Part shown: one piece after another, positions 34,838 through 42,929 of the stretch | How the letters are laid out: each line of letters starts with the position of its first letter | Position numbering within the stretch: position 1 is the stretch's first letter | NCBI RefSeq assembly: GCF_027270315.1 | Contig: NZ_CP114413.1 | Location: 6,820,001 to 6,884,000, forward strand | Length of the DNA: 64,000 nt | Source: Streptomyces cinnabarinus | GTDB lineage: Bacteria; Actinomycetota; Actinomycetes; Streptomycetales; Streptomycetaceae | Direction of reading: 5' to 3' | Position numbers and translations under genes: made by a program | The notes under the pieces: model-generated | What the model was told of the DNA's origin: nothing | Seen by the model: the letters and a program-made list of their open reading frames with translations, nothing else | Database searches by the model: none

Positions 34838-36223
34838 ATGGCAGCCGGCCTTCCCTCCGCCATGGACCGACCGCACTTCATCGGCATCGGCGGCGCCGGT
34901 ATGTCTGGCATCGCGAAGATCCTGGCGCAGCGCGGAGCCGCCGTCGCGGGCAGCGACGCCAAGGAGTCCGCCACCGCCGAGGCCCTGCGGGCGCTCGGGG
35001 CGACCGTGCACATCGGGCACGCCGCCGGGCACCTCGCCGACGACGCGAGCTGTGTGGTCGTGTCCTCGGCGATCCGAGCCGACAACCCCGAGCTGGCCCG
35101 CGCCGCCGAGCTGGGCATCCCGGTGGTGCACCGGTCCGACGCGCTCGCCGCCCTGATGGACGGCCTGCGGCCGATCGCGGTGGCCGGTACGCACGGCAAG
35201 ACCACCACGACCTCGATGCTGGCCGTGTCGCTGAGCGAGCTGGGCCTGAACCCGTCGTACGCCATCGGCGGCGACCTGGACGCGCCCGGTTCCAACGCGC
35301 TGCACGGCGACGGCGAGATCTTCGTCGCCGAGGCCGACGAATCGGACCGCAGCTTCCACAAGTACGCGCCCGAGGTCGCGATCGTGCTCAACGTGGAGCT
35401 CGACCACCACGCGAACTACGCCTCGATGGACGAGATCTACGAGTCCTTCGAGACCTTCGCGGGCAAGATCGTGCCCGGTGGCACGCTGGTGATCTCCGCC
35501 GACCACGAAGGCGCGCGCGAGCTGACGCGGCGCGTCGAGGGTGTACGCGTGGTGACGTACGGCGAGGCGCCGGACGCCGACGTGCGGGTGCTGTCGGTGG
35601 TCGCCCAGGGGCTGAAGAGCGAGGTGACCGTGGTCCTGGACGGCCAGGAGCTGACCTTCACGGTCTCCGTCCCCGGCCGCCACTACGCGCACAACGCCGT
35701 TGCCGCCCTCGCCGCGGGCGCCGCCCTCGGCATCCCCGCCGCCGAGCTGGCACCGGCGATCGCCGCCTACACCGGCGTCAAGCGCCGCCTCCAGCTCAAG
35801 GGCGAGGCCGCGGGCGTGCAGGTCATCGATTCCTACGCGCACCACCCGACCGAGATGACGGCCGACCTGGAGGCCATGCGCGCCGCCGCCGGTGACGCCC
35901 GGATCCTGGTGGTCTTCCAGCCCCACCTCTTCTCCCGCACCCAGGAGCTGGGCAAGGAGATGGGCCAGTCCCTGGCCCTCGCGGACGCCTCCCTGGTCCT
36001 GGACATCTACCCGGCGCGCGAGGACCCGATCCCCGGCATCACCAGCGAGCTGATCATCGATGCGGCCCGGGTCGCGGGCGCGGACGTCACCCCGGTCCAC
36101 GACAAGGCCGAGGTGGCCGCGGTCGTGGCGGGAATGGCGAAGCCCGGTGATCTCGTTCTCACCATGGGCGCGGGTGATGTGACGGACCTGGGCCCGCAGA
36201 TCCTGGACCGTCTGTCCAAGTGA
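34838..36223 (+). CDS. murC: UDP-N-acetylmuramate-L-alanine ligase
   Basis: Adds L-alanine to UDP-MurNAc, the first amino acid of the peptidoglycan stem. The protein has 461 residues. The UDP-binding N-terminus is HFIGIGGAGMSGIAKILA, the ATP loop GTHGKTTTTSML lies near residue 120, the metal-binding Glu/Asp region is EADESDRSF, and the C-terminal domain begins near DSYAHHPTEM. ATG 34838 is chosen for its GGGAG at the right distance; ATG 34832 is too close. It lies away from the main division cluster, as some Streptomyces murC genes do. Confidence 0.94.
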   Translation: MAAGLPSAMDRPHFIGIGGAGMSGIAKILAQRGAAVAGSDAKESATAEALRALGATVHIGHAAGHLADDASCVVVSSAIRADNPELARAAELGIPVVHRSDALAALMDGLRPIAVAGTHGKTTTTSMLAVSLSELGLNPSYAIGGDLDAPGSNALHGDGEIFVAEADESDRSFHKYAPEVAIVLNVELDHHANYASMDEIYESFETFAGKIVPGGTLVISADHEGARELTRRVEGVRVVTYGEAPDADVRVLSVVAQGLKSEVTVVLDGQELTFTVSVPGRHYAHNAVAALAAGAALGIPAAELAPAIAAYTGVKRRLQLKGEAAGVQVIDSYAHHPTEMTADLEAMRAAAGDARILVVFQPHLFSRTQELGKEMGQSLALADASLVLDIYPAREDPIPGITSELIIDAARVAGADVTPVHDKAEVAAVVAGMAKPGDLVLTMGAGDVTDLGPQILDRLSK

Positions 36224-36236
36224 GGGGCTGAGGCTC

Positions 36237-36644
36237 ATGTCGTACGACGTCGAGAAGCCGGACGAGCAGTGGCGCGCGGAACTGACCCCGGCCGAGTACG
36301 CCGTACTCCGGCAGGCCGGTACCGAGCCCGCGTTCACCGGTGAGTACACCGGCACCAAGACCGAGGGTGTCTACTCCTGCCGCGCCTGCGGCGCCGAACT
36401 GTTCACCTCGACCACCAAGTTCGAGTCCCACTGCGGCTGGCCGTCCTTCTACGACCCGAAGGACACGGACGCGGTGGAGCTGCTGTCGGACACCTCCCAC
36501 GGCATGGTGCGCACCGAGGTGCGGTGTGCGCGGTGCGGATCGCACCTCGGGCATGTGTTCGAGGGGGAGGGGTATGCGACGCCCACCGATCAGCGGTACT
36601 GCATCAACAGCATCTCGTTGCGGCTGACGCCGGACGAGGGCTGA
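36237..36644 (+). CDS. msrB: Peptide methionine-R-sulfoxide reductase
   Basis: Repairs methionine-R-sulfoxide in oxidised proteins. The protein has 135 residues, normal length. The zinc site is Cys48/Cys51 (CRAC) and Cys97/Cys100 (CARC), and the catalytic Cys122 is in RYCINS. An extra Cys66 in HCGWPS may resolve the sulfenic acid. It starts 13 bp after the murC stop with GAGG upstream and is probably cotranscribed with murC. Confidence 0.95.
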   Translation: MSYDVEKPDEQWRAELTPAEYAVLRQAGTEPAFTGEYTGTKTEGVYSCRACGAELFTSTTKFESHCGWPSFYDPKDTDAVELLSDTSHGMVRTEVRCARCGSHLGHVFEGEGYATPTDQRYCINSISLRLTPDEG

Positions 36645-36780
36645 ACCCAGGGCCGTACGCCGTACGCCCCTCGGCTGCTCCTGGTCGCCCCCTGTGGAAG
36701 GGCCGAAACATGGTCAACCCGCTTGCCGGGACGGGATACTTGAGGCTTGTCCCAGTTCGGGTGACCAGGGGAGCGGATCG

Positions 36781-38181
36781 GTGGACTCTGCCGTAGGAAC
36801 GGGCCGTCAGGACGGACGGCATGCGGTGGTCGTGGGTGGGAGCCTCGCGGGGCTCCTGGCGGCGCACGCGCTCGCCGGACACGCCGACCGGGTGACCGTC
36901 GTCGAGCGCGACCGGTTCCCGGAGGGCGCCGAGCCGCGGTCCGGCGTGCCGCAGGGCCGCCATCCCCATGTCCTGCTCCAGGGCGGGCAGGTGGCCATGG
37001 AGTCGCTGCTGCCGGGCTTCCTGGGAGAACTGCGGGACGCGGGCGCGCCGTGGGTGGGCATGCCGTCGGACCTGGTGCTGTGGCAGGACGGCCGCTGGCT
37101 CCGCCGGGTGTCCGCCTCCACGCACATCTACACCGGGTCCCGTGCGCAACTGGAGGGGCTGGTGCGACGTCGGGTTCTGGCCAACCCGCTGATCGACGTG
37201 GTGGAGGGGGCCGACGTCGTCGGGCTGCTCGGGGACGCCTCGCGAGTGCGGGGCGTGCTGCTGCGGGAGCGGTCCGGCGAGAAGCGCGCCCAACCGCGGC
37301 CGCTGGAGGCCGACCTGGTCGTCGACGCCAGCGGGGCGGGGACCAGGGCGCCGCAGTGGCTCGCGGCGATCGGTGCCGCCGCCCCGCACGAGGAGGGGCT
37401 CGACACCGGGCTCGCGTACGCCTCCCGGATCTACCGCGGCCGCGGCGGTGTCCTGGACGGCGAGACCCTCGGCTACTACGTCTATCCCGGCCCCGGCCAG
37501 CTCAACGGCGGCGGTGCGCTGCCCCTGGAGGACGGCACCCACCTGGTGATCGTCTCGGGGCTGCGCGGCGACGAACCGCCCGCGGGCGACGAGGAGTTCG
37601 TGGCGTACACCAAGCGGCTCGGCCATCCGCTGCTGGACCGCTGGATCGACGAGGCCGAACCGCTCTCCCCGCCGTTCGGCTACCGGCGCACCGCCAACGT
37701 CCGCCGCCGCTACGACCTGCCCGGCCACCCGGCAGGATTCCTCGCCACCGGCGACGCGCTGTGCACCTTCAACCCGATCTACGGCCAGGGCATGGCCGTG
37801 GCCGCGATGAGCGCCGTCGCCCTGCGCGACACGCTCGCCGACCCGCGCCGCACACCCTCCACCCGGCGCGTCCAGCGGGCGCTGCTCGCGGCGTCCCGGC
37901 AGGCGTGGGACATCTCCGCCGGGGCCGACCGCGCGATGCCCGGCGCGATCGGCAACGCCCTCGACGCCGGCCCCGCGGACCGGGTCGCGGGCTGGTATCT
38001 GCGCCGGGTCCAGCAGCGCGCACCCGGTGACCCGGTCGTGGGCCGCGCCTTCCGTGCCGTGCTGACCCTCTCCGAGCCCGTGGCCGCGCTGTTCGCGCCG
38101 CCCGTGGCCCGTGCCGTCCTCTTCGGCCCGCCGGCGCCGACCCCCGCGGAGCCGCCCACGGAACCGGAGCGACCGGTCTAG
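36781..38181 (+). CDS. FAD-dependent oxidoreductase (PHBH/halogenase-like fold)
   Basis: Flavoprotein of 466 residues. The FAD motif VVVGGSLAGLLAAHALAG starts near residue 15, the DG-like NAD(P)H-contact motif is DASGAGTRAPQWL, and the second FAD motif is LATGDALCTFNPIYGQG near residue 320. This architecture is seen in hydroxylases, epoxidases and halogenases, but the halogenase motif WxWxIP is absent. The start GTG 36781 has AGGGGAG seven bases upstream. It lies 1.9 kb outside the RiPP cluster's first gene and in opposite orientation, so membership in the pathway is uncertain. Confidence 0.8.
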   Translation: MDSAVGTGRQDGRHAVVVGGSLAGLLAAHALAGHADRVTVVERDRFPEGAEPRSGVPQGRHPHVLLQGGQVAMESLLPGFLGELRDAGAPWVGMPSDLVLWQDGRWLRRVSASTHIYTGSRAQLEGLVRRRVLANPLIDVVEGADVVGLLGDASRVRGVLLRERSGEKRAQPRPLEADLVVDASGAGTRAPQWLAAIGAAAPHEEGLDTGLAYASRIYRGRGGVLDGETLGYYVYPGPGQLNGGGALPLEDGTHLVIVSGLRGDEPPAGDEEFVAYTKRLGHPLLDRWIDEAEPLSPPFGYRRTANVRRRYDLPGHPAGFLATGDALCTFNPIYGQGMAVAAMSAVALRDTLADPRRTPSTRRVQRALLAASRQAWDISAGADRAMPGAIGNALDAGPADRVAGWYLRRVQQRAPGDPVVGRAFRAVLTLSEPVAALFAPPVARAVLFGPPAPTPAEPPTEPERPV

Positions 38182-38213
38182 ACCTTTCTGGGGGTGTCGG
38201 GCATGATCAGGGC

Positions 38214-38666
38214 ATGGAGAGAGCACATCTGCCGACCACCGAGTCCGCTGTCGTGGCGATCCGTGACCTCGCGGTGGAGTTCGGGGTGAGCATGTCGGTC
38301 ACCGACGACATCGGTGCGGACCAGACCTCGCGCCGTACGTCGGCCGAACTGTTCACCGTGTTCGACCCGGACGGCTCGCTGCCGCACGAGGCGTTCGTGG
38401 AGCTGATGGGGTCGCCGTATGTGAGCGTGCGGCTGTTCCCCGAGGACGACGCGAGGATCACCGTCGACGGCGTGGAGTTCCACGATGTACCCCGGGACTC
38501 CGTGCCCGGGTTCCTCAGATCCGTCTACGGCGGGCTCGCCCGGACCAAGGGCCGGCTGTTTCCGCCCGGGCAGTGGCTCATCGTGCCGCTCCCGGGGGAC
38601 GAGACGTACAAGGAGTTGATCGTGGACACCAGCCTCACACCGTGGCTGGCGCGTAGCGCGCGATGA
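38214..38666 (+). CDS. Conserved hypothetical protein
   Basis: A 150-residue protein of unknown function. It is rich in acidic residues and predicted alpha/beta (PYVSVRLFPEDDARITVDGVEF, GQWLIVPLPGD). No signal peptide, Cys motif or catalytic signature is recognised. The ATG 38214 frame ends inside the convergent ketoreductase gene, with a 32-bp overlap. It marks the likely left border of the biosynthetic cluster. Codon bias is typical of its neighbours, which supports it being real. Confidence 0.65.
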   Translation: MERAHLPTTESAVVAIRDLAVEFGVSMSVTDDIGADQTSRRTSAELFTVFDPDGSLPHEAFVELMGSPYVSVRLFPEDDARITVDGVEFHDVPRDSVPGFLRSVYGGLARTKGRLFPPGQWLIVPLPGDETYKELIVDTSLTPWLARSAR

Positions 38667-39381
38667 CCTCGTCCAGGTAGGCGGGGCCGAAGCCGAAGTG
38701 CGCGGCCTCGGGGACGTAGGCCCGCATCCGGCGGGTGGAGATCCGCACGGACTCGGGCGGCACCTCGTGCGCGACGCGGCGTGCCCGCAGGCCCATGGCC
38801 TTCTCCACCGCCGTGACGATCTCCTCCGCGGAGTGGGAGATCCCCGAGGCCACATTGACCGTACGGCCGTGGACTCCCCGCTCCAGCAGCCGGTTCAGCA
38901 CCGTCCCGAAGTGCCGTACGTCCAGCAGGTCCCGGCGCGCCCCCTGGTGGACGGTGACCGTGCCCGAGCGGATCTGACGGACCAGCGACGGGATGAGCTG
39001 GGCCGGGTTCTGGTCCGGGCCGACCAGATGGCTCAGGCGCAGGACGAGCGCGGGGGCGCCGGAGGCGGTGACGAGCCGTTCCATCGCCAGCTTGTGATGG
39101 CCGTACGGCGTCAGCGGGGTGATCCGCGCGCTCTCGCGGCCCTCGCCCTGTCGGCCGTACAGGCCGGTGGCCGCCGTGGACAACAGGACCAGCAGCCGGT
39201 GCTGTTCGAGGCAGCGGCGGGCCGTGTCGGTCACCAGCCTTGCCTCGCGGGCGAATTGCTCCGGCGCGGTCTCCGAGGTTCTGGAGACGCCCGCGGCCAG
39301 GACGGTCACCCGGTGGTGCGGGAGCGGGTGGCGGCGCAGGTGGCGGGCGATGAACCCGTCGCCGATGACTTCGGCGGTCAT
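38635..39381 (-). CDS. NAD(P)-dependent epimerase/dehydratase family protein (probable NDP-6-deoxyhexose 4-ketoreductase)
   Basis: Short sugar-nucleotide reductase of 248 residues in the extended SDR group. The nucleotide-binding motif is degenerate (VIGDGFIARHL), while the active-site Tyr/Lys pair is in TPYGHHKLAMERL and the Ser in LLSTAATGLYG. Size and sequence fit the 4-ketoreductases of deoxysugar pathways. With the thymidylyltransferase and 4,6-dehydratase of this cluster it would reduce dTDP-4-keto-6-deoxyglucose to a 6-deoxyhexose. The ATG 39381 overlaps the glycosyltransferase stop by 4 bp. The stereochemistry of the product cannot be read here. Confidence 0.82.
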   Translation of the reverse strand: MTAEVIGDGFIARHLRRHPLPHHRVTVLAAGVSRTSETAPEQFAREARLVTDTARRCLEQHRLLVLLSTAATGLYGRQGEGRESARITPLTPYGHHKLAMERLVTASGAPALVLRLSHLVGPDQNPAQLIPSLVRQIRSGTVTVHQGARRDLLDVRHFGTVLNRLLERGVHGRTVNVASGISHSAEEIVTAVEKAMGLRARRVAHEVPPESVRISTRRMRAYVPEAAHFGFGPAYLDEVIARYAPATV

Positions 39382-40559
39382 GCGGGAGCGAGACGTCCGA
39401 GGACGGCGTCGGCCGCGGTGCGCGCGCCGCCCGCGCGGCGGATCTCCTCGCGCATCGCGGTGAGCCGCGCGCGTACCCCGTCGTGCGCGTGCAGGCGCAG
39501 GGCCGTGGTACGCAGGGCCGCGGAGGTGACCGAGTGGAACGGGATCGCCGTGCCCAGGCCCAGCTCGCGAACGCGCCTCGCCGTACCGGCCTGTTCGGGC
39601 AGCCGGGGGACCACCAGGGACGGCACGCCGTGCTGGAGGGCCTCCATCGTGGTGGCCATGCCCCCGTGGTGGATCGCGAGGGCGGCGTGGCGCAGCACGG
39701 CCCGGTTCGGCACCCAGGCGCGGGCCTCCACGTTGGCGGGGAGCGGGGGCAGTTGTGCGCAGCGGTCGCCGGTCGCCATCACCACGTGCCAGGGCAGGCC
39801 GGTGAACGCCTCGGCGACCGTCGCGAAGAACTCCGGGTGGGCGTGGTCGATCGAGCCCAGGGAGACCAGGGCGACCGGGGTGTCGGTGTCGGGCGGGGTC
39901 CAGCCCGCCGGTTCCGGAGCCGGGGCCGGGCCGACGAAGGCGTACTCCTCGCCGAAGGTGTCGCCGTCCGGCTGGAACGAGCGGGGGATGAGGACCAGTC
40001 CGCCCGACAGCGCCGTGTTCAAGTGGTCCCGAGCCGTGGTCCGTACGCCCTCCTCGGCCAGGAACTCCTCCAGCCGGGACAGGAATTCGGGGGCCACGGG
40101 GTTCGCGGTGGGCGATCCGGGCGGGGCCAGCGACCAGTGCTGGGGCGCCGCGAGATACGTCCAGACCTGCATCGACGGGATGTCCCACTTCGCGGCGAGG
40201 ACGCTGCCCGCGCCCGCCGGGTCCTCGGTGAGGACCAGGTCGGGGCGGTTCCGCGCGAAGGCCGCCGCCAGCCGGGGCAGCGTGGCGCGGGCGTCGTCGA
40301 GGTAGAGGAGCGGCAGCCGTCGGATGTCCGTGGGCCAGTCGGCGGGGTCGGCGGGGAGCGAGGAGCGGACCGGTACGGGGGTGGCGCCCGCGGACTCCAC
40401 CAGGGGCGCGAACTGCTCGGTCGTGGCGTAACTGACCTTCACACCGCGCCGGACGAGTTCGGCCACGGTGCCCAGCAGCGGGCCGATGTGGCTGTACGCG
40501 GCGGCCGTGCAGACCGCCACATGCCGGGCCGCCGCCCCCGGTTCAGCGGGCGCCGGCAC
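39378..40559 (-). CDS. MGT-family glycosyltransferase (GT1)
   Basis: Transfers a sugar from a nucleotide donor to a small molecule. The protein has 393 residues in the GT-B fold. The N-terminal acceptor domain starts VAVCTAAAYSHIGPLLGTVAELVRRG; the C-terminal donor domain has LVSLGSIDHAHPEFFATV and the donor motif HHGGMATTMEALQHGVP. It is related to the two tandem glycosyltransferases at 41706-44134 but much more diverged from them than they are from each other. The GTG start overlaps the decarboxylase end by 17 bp, so precursor, decarboxylase, transferase and ketoreductase are probably one minus-strand operon. Confidence 0.88.
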   Translation of the reverse strand: MPAPAEPGAAARHVAVCTAAAYSHIGPLLGTVAELVRRGVKVSYATTEQFAPLVESAGATPVPVRSSLPADPADWPTDIRRLPLLYLDDARATLPRLAAAFARNRPDLVLTEDPAGAGSVLAAKWDIPSMQVWTYLAAPQHWSLAPPGSPTANPVAPEFLSRLEEFLAEEGVRTTARDHLNTALSGGLVLIPRSFQPDGDTFGEEYAFVGPAPAPEPAGWTPPDTDTPVALVSLGSIDHAHPEFFATVAEAFTGLPWHVVMATGDRCAQLPPLPANVEARAWVPNRAVLRHAALAIHHGGMATTMEALQHGVPSLVVPRLPEQAGTARRVRELGLGTAIPFHSVTSAALRTTALRLHAHDGVRARLTAMREEIRRAGGARTAADAVLGRLAPA

Positions 40560-41175
40560 CGTTCACCGCCTCCCGTCGGGTGCGGAGGTCCTCCAGGCTC
40601 CTGAGGAGGTTCGGGAGGGTGTCCGGCTGGTTGCCGTCATGGCGCCCGGTCGTCATGCTCAGCCCCGTGACCGGCGCTCGCAGTACGACATTGGCGCGCC
40701 GCTCAAGACGCTCCCGGTGGTCCGTCATCGCGGCGCTCTCCCAGCCGCCCGGAGGCAGCGCGGCGGCCAGTGCGATCGGCGCCTCGGTGCACTGCAGTGC
40801 CATCGTCACCGGGGTGTCGGCGAGACCCTGGGCGAGGCGGGCGATGAAGTGCAGGCCCGCCGGGTAAACGGCGATTCCGTCGGGCCAGCTCGCCAGTTCC
40901 ACATGGAGTTTCCGCGACTGCGGCTCCTCGGACCAGGAATCCTCGAAGACCAGCCGATTGGTGAGAACCGAAAGGCCCTCCCGGGTCACGAAACGCTGTG
41001 CGGAACGCGTGAGTACAATGCGCAATTCCACCTGCGGATAACTGACCTGGAACCAGTTGACCCATAGCGGAAGGAATGCGGCATTGGATGATCCGGTGCC
41101 GACCAGGAGAAGGCGTTTCACCCCGAGGGGAGGAATCGGGATGGGCGGCATTCCCCAGTTCTCTTCACTTGTCAT
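40543..41175 (-). CDS. HFCD-family flavoprotein (EpiD/MrsD-like cysteine decarboxylase)
   Basis: Flavoprotein of 210 residues in the homo-oligomeric flavin-containing Cys decarboxylase family. These enzymes oxidatively decarboxylate a C-terminal Cys of a peptide (EpiD) or phosphopantothenoylcysteine. Features are the N-terminal FMN-binding GTGSSNAAFLPLWVNW, the active-site His91 in LHVELASWPD, and YPAGLH in place of the usual PASANT motif. The precursor peptide immediately upstream ends in Cys, matching such a substrate. The ATG at 41175 follows GGAG. A role in coenzyme A synthesis is unlikely in this context. Confidence 0.82.
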   Translation of the reverse strand: MTSEENWGMPPIPIPPLGVKRLLLVGTGSSNAAFLPLWVNWFQVSYPQVELRIVLTRSAQRFVTREGLSVLTNRLVFEDSWSEEPQSRKLHVELASWPDGIAVYPAGLHFIARLAQGLADTPVTMALQCTEAPIALAAALPPGGWESAAMTDHRERLERRANVVLRAPVTGLSMTTGRHDGNQPDTLPNLLRSLEDLRTRREAVNGAGAR

Positions 41176-41211
41176 CGCGTACTCCGACCTCCGGGGCGAC
41201 AGGGTCCAGCC

Positions 41212-41242
41212 GTCTCCCGGGAGGCCGGGCCTCCCGGGAGAC
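41212..41242 (-). terminator. Hairpin between precursor and decarboxylase genes
   Basis: Perfect 13-bp stem (GTCTCCCGGGAGG and its complement) around a 5-nt loop. It lies 17 bp after the precursor stop and 36 bp before the decarboxylase start. RiPP operons often place such an attenuator here so that precursor mRNA exceeds enzyme mRNA. It would act as a partial terminator or 3' stabiliser; the absence of a U-tract fits actinomycete terminators. Confidence 0.65.
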
Positions 41243-41259
41243 GCGTATCAGACCGATAC

Positions 41260-41400
41260 TCAGCAACCGCACCAGGAGCAGCAGCAGGAGCACAGGATGG
41301 CCTGCGCCTCGTTCTCGTCCGCCTCGACGGTGAGGAGCTCGTCCTCGGTCAGGGCGTCCAGCTCCAGCAGGTCATCGGCCAGCAGGTCGGCGACGGGCAT
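41260..41400 (-). CDS. RiPP precursor peptide (Cys-rich azole-type core)
   Basis: A 46-residue peptide with a textbook ribosome site (AAGGAGGCACC before ATG 41400). Residues 1-34 are an acidic, Leu/Asp/Glu-rich leader (LADDLLELDALTEDELL), typical of thiopeptide and azole-peptide leaders read by an RRE. The C-terminal part is ILCSCCCSWCGC: Cys37, 39, 40, 41, 44 and 46, Ser38 and 42, one Trp43. Cys and Ser are the substrates of the YcaO machinery in the cluster, and Cys46 at the very end suits the adjacent decarboxylase. The leader cleavage site is not known; the AQA before Ile35 is a guess. It is too short to appear as a standard gene call. Confidence 0.85.
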   Translation of the reverse strand: MPVADLLADDLLELDALTEDELLTVEADENEAQAILCSCCCSWCGC

Positions 41401-41705
41401 GGTGCCTCCTTCGACAATGGATATTCCGACGGATGGGAAATGCATCCGCGAGCCGCCCGAGGCCCGGGCGGCGGTCGCCATGCTGTCCGGGGAGCACCCC
41501 GAATTCTTCCGCCGCCCCGCTGGTTTCTGGCTCCCCGCACGAGTAGGAAGCCGGTGGGTCGCCTCCCACTCCGGTGCGAGACGCGGACTCACCTTCCGGT
41601 CAATGCGGCGTACTGGCTGCGGCGGCGCATACCTAATGGGCGGATTCCTTTGCTACGTTGCCGGTCCGATGACAGTTCTGCCCGCCCGGAGACACAGGTG
41701 GTTCG
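41401..41705. promoter_or_regulatory. Divergent intergenic control region of the RiPP cluster
   Basis: This 305-bp region separates the minus-strand precursor operon from the plus-strand glycosyltransferase operon and must hold both promoters. I see a hairpin GCCGCCCG-N5-CGGGCGGC at 41452-41472, inside the probable precursor leader, and a relatively AT-rich segment at 41630-41690 containing a weak -10-like TACGTT. No clear -35/-10 pair or regulator site could be fixed. No further gene is credible here. Confidence 0.5.
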
Positions 41706-42929
41706 ATGTCCCATATCGCCTTCTTCAACATTCCTGGAACCGGTCACGTCAATCCGACGGCGGGAATCGTCGCGGAACTCGTGAAGCGCGGCCATCGCGT
41801 CAGCTACGCGGTGACCGCACGCCAGGGCGCGGAGGTCGAGGAGGCCGGCGCCACGCTGGTGCCGTACGAGTCGACCATGCGGCAGACCCGGAACGCGATG
41901 AGCGATCTGGAGAGCGTCGACCGGTTCACCACGGGCGACTTCGTGCAGGTGCTGCGCGGCCTGGTACGGGAGACCGAGGCGGTGTACCCGAGGCTCGCCG
42001 AGGCGTTCGACGGTGACCGTCCGGACGTGCTGGTCCACGACGGGCTGTCCGGCTGGACCGGCCGCCTCCTCGCGCACAGCTGGGGGATACCCGCCGTGCG
42101 CAGCATCCCCACGCTGGCCGCGAACGAGCACTGGTCGCTCGGTACGGACGGGGAGTACGCGAGCTTCGAGCCGGAGCATGCCGGACTCACCGCCGTGTAC
42201 GGAGAGATCGCCACCCTGCTGGCCGGGCTCGGAGTGGGCCTGACCGCCCAGGAGTTCTTCGGCGGCAGCGAGTCCGGACCGGCGCTGGTGTTCATCCCGC
42301 GCGAGTTCCAGTTCCGGGGCGAGACGTTCGGGGAGGACTTCCACTTCGTCGGACCGTGCTGGTCGGAGCGGCGGTTCGACGGTGAGTGGAGTCGGTCGGG
42401 TGGTGAACGGCCGTTGGTGTTGGTGTCGTTGGGGACGATTCACAACGATGATCTGGGGTTCTTCCAGGCGTGTGTGGATGCCTTTGCCGGGTTGCCGTGG
42501 GATGTGGTGATGGCGGTGGGGGACCGGGTGGATCCGGCGCGGTTGTCGGGGGTGCCCGGGCATGTGGAGGTGCGGGCGCATGTGCCGCAGCTTCAGGTGT
42601 TGCGTGAGGCTGATCTGTTCGTGACGCATGCGGGGATGGGCAGTGTGATGGAGGCGCTGTCGTTCGGGGTGCCGATGGTGGCGATTCCGCAGATGAGCGA
42701 GCAGCGGGCGAACGCGGACCGGCTGGCCGAGCTGGGACTCGGAACGATGCTGCACCGGACCGAGGTGACGGCCGACAGCCTGCGGCAGGCGGCGCTCGCG
42801 GTGCTGTCCGACGGCTCCTTCGGCGGCCGGGTGGCGGACATGCGGCGGCACCTCCGGCGGGCGGGCGGCGCTCGGGCCGCGGCCGATGTCATCGAATCCC
42901 TGCTGGTGCCCGCCGAGGCGGGACGATGA
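41706..42929 (+). CDS. MGT-family glycosyltransferase (GT1), tandem copy 1
   Basis: Natural-product glycosyltransferase of 407 residues. The N-terminus HIAFFNIPGTGHVNPTAGIVAELVKRGH is the classical macrolide-glycosyltransferase acceptor-domain start, with the catalytic His in GTGHVNP. The donor domain carries LVLVSLGTIHNDDLGFFQ and the sugar-nucleotide motif FVTHAGMGSVMEALSFGVP. Ribosome site AGGTGG lies upstream of ATG 41706. It overlaps copy 2 by 4 bp. Bases 42378-42743 are identical, except one, to the matching part of copy 2. It probably decorates the RiPP or protects the host by inactivating it. Confidence 0.9.
   Translation: MSHIAFFNIPGTGHVNPTAGIVAELVKRGHRVSYAVTARQGAEVEEAGATLVPYESTMRQTRNAMSDLESVDRFTTGDFVQVLRGLVRETEAVYPRLAEAFDGDRPDVLVHDGLSGWTGRLLAHSWGIPAVRSIPTLAANEHWSLGTDGEYASFEPEHAGLTAVYGEIATLLAGLGVGLTAQEFFGGSESGPALVFIPREFQFRGETFGEDFHFVGPCWSERRFDGEWSRSGGERPLVLVSLGTIHNDDLGFFQACVDAFAGLPWDVVMAVGDRVDPARLSGVPGHVEVRAHVPQLQVLREADLFVTHAGMGSVMEALSFGVPMVAIPQMSEQRANADRLAELGLGTMLHRTEVTADSLRQAALAVLSDGSFGGRVADMRRHLRRAGGARAAADVIESLLVPAEAGR
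42378..42743 (+). repeat. 366-bp duplicated block, copy 1
   Basis: Matches 43595-43960 base for base except T42454 versus C43671. It covers the donor-sugar domain of the glycosyltransferase (from before LVLVSLGT through RANADRLAELGLG). Inside it Leu and Val are often TTG and GTG with T/G-ending codons, unlike the C-rich flanks, which supports a recent gene-conversion event. Confidence 0.95.

Noticed and set aside
40543..41175. Housekeeping phosphopantothenoylcysteine decarboxylase (CoA synthesis)
   Set aside because: There is no CoaB domain, the PASANT-type motif is changed, and the gene sits directly behind a Cys-terminated precursor in a biosynthetic operon.
41260..41400. Lanthipeptide or classical thiopeptide precursor
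   Set aside because: No LanB/LanC/LanM or pyridine synthase gene is in the window, and the core has only two Ser and no Thr. The azole machinery is the only class-defining set present. The thiopeptide option stays open only if genes lie beyond the right edge.
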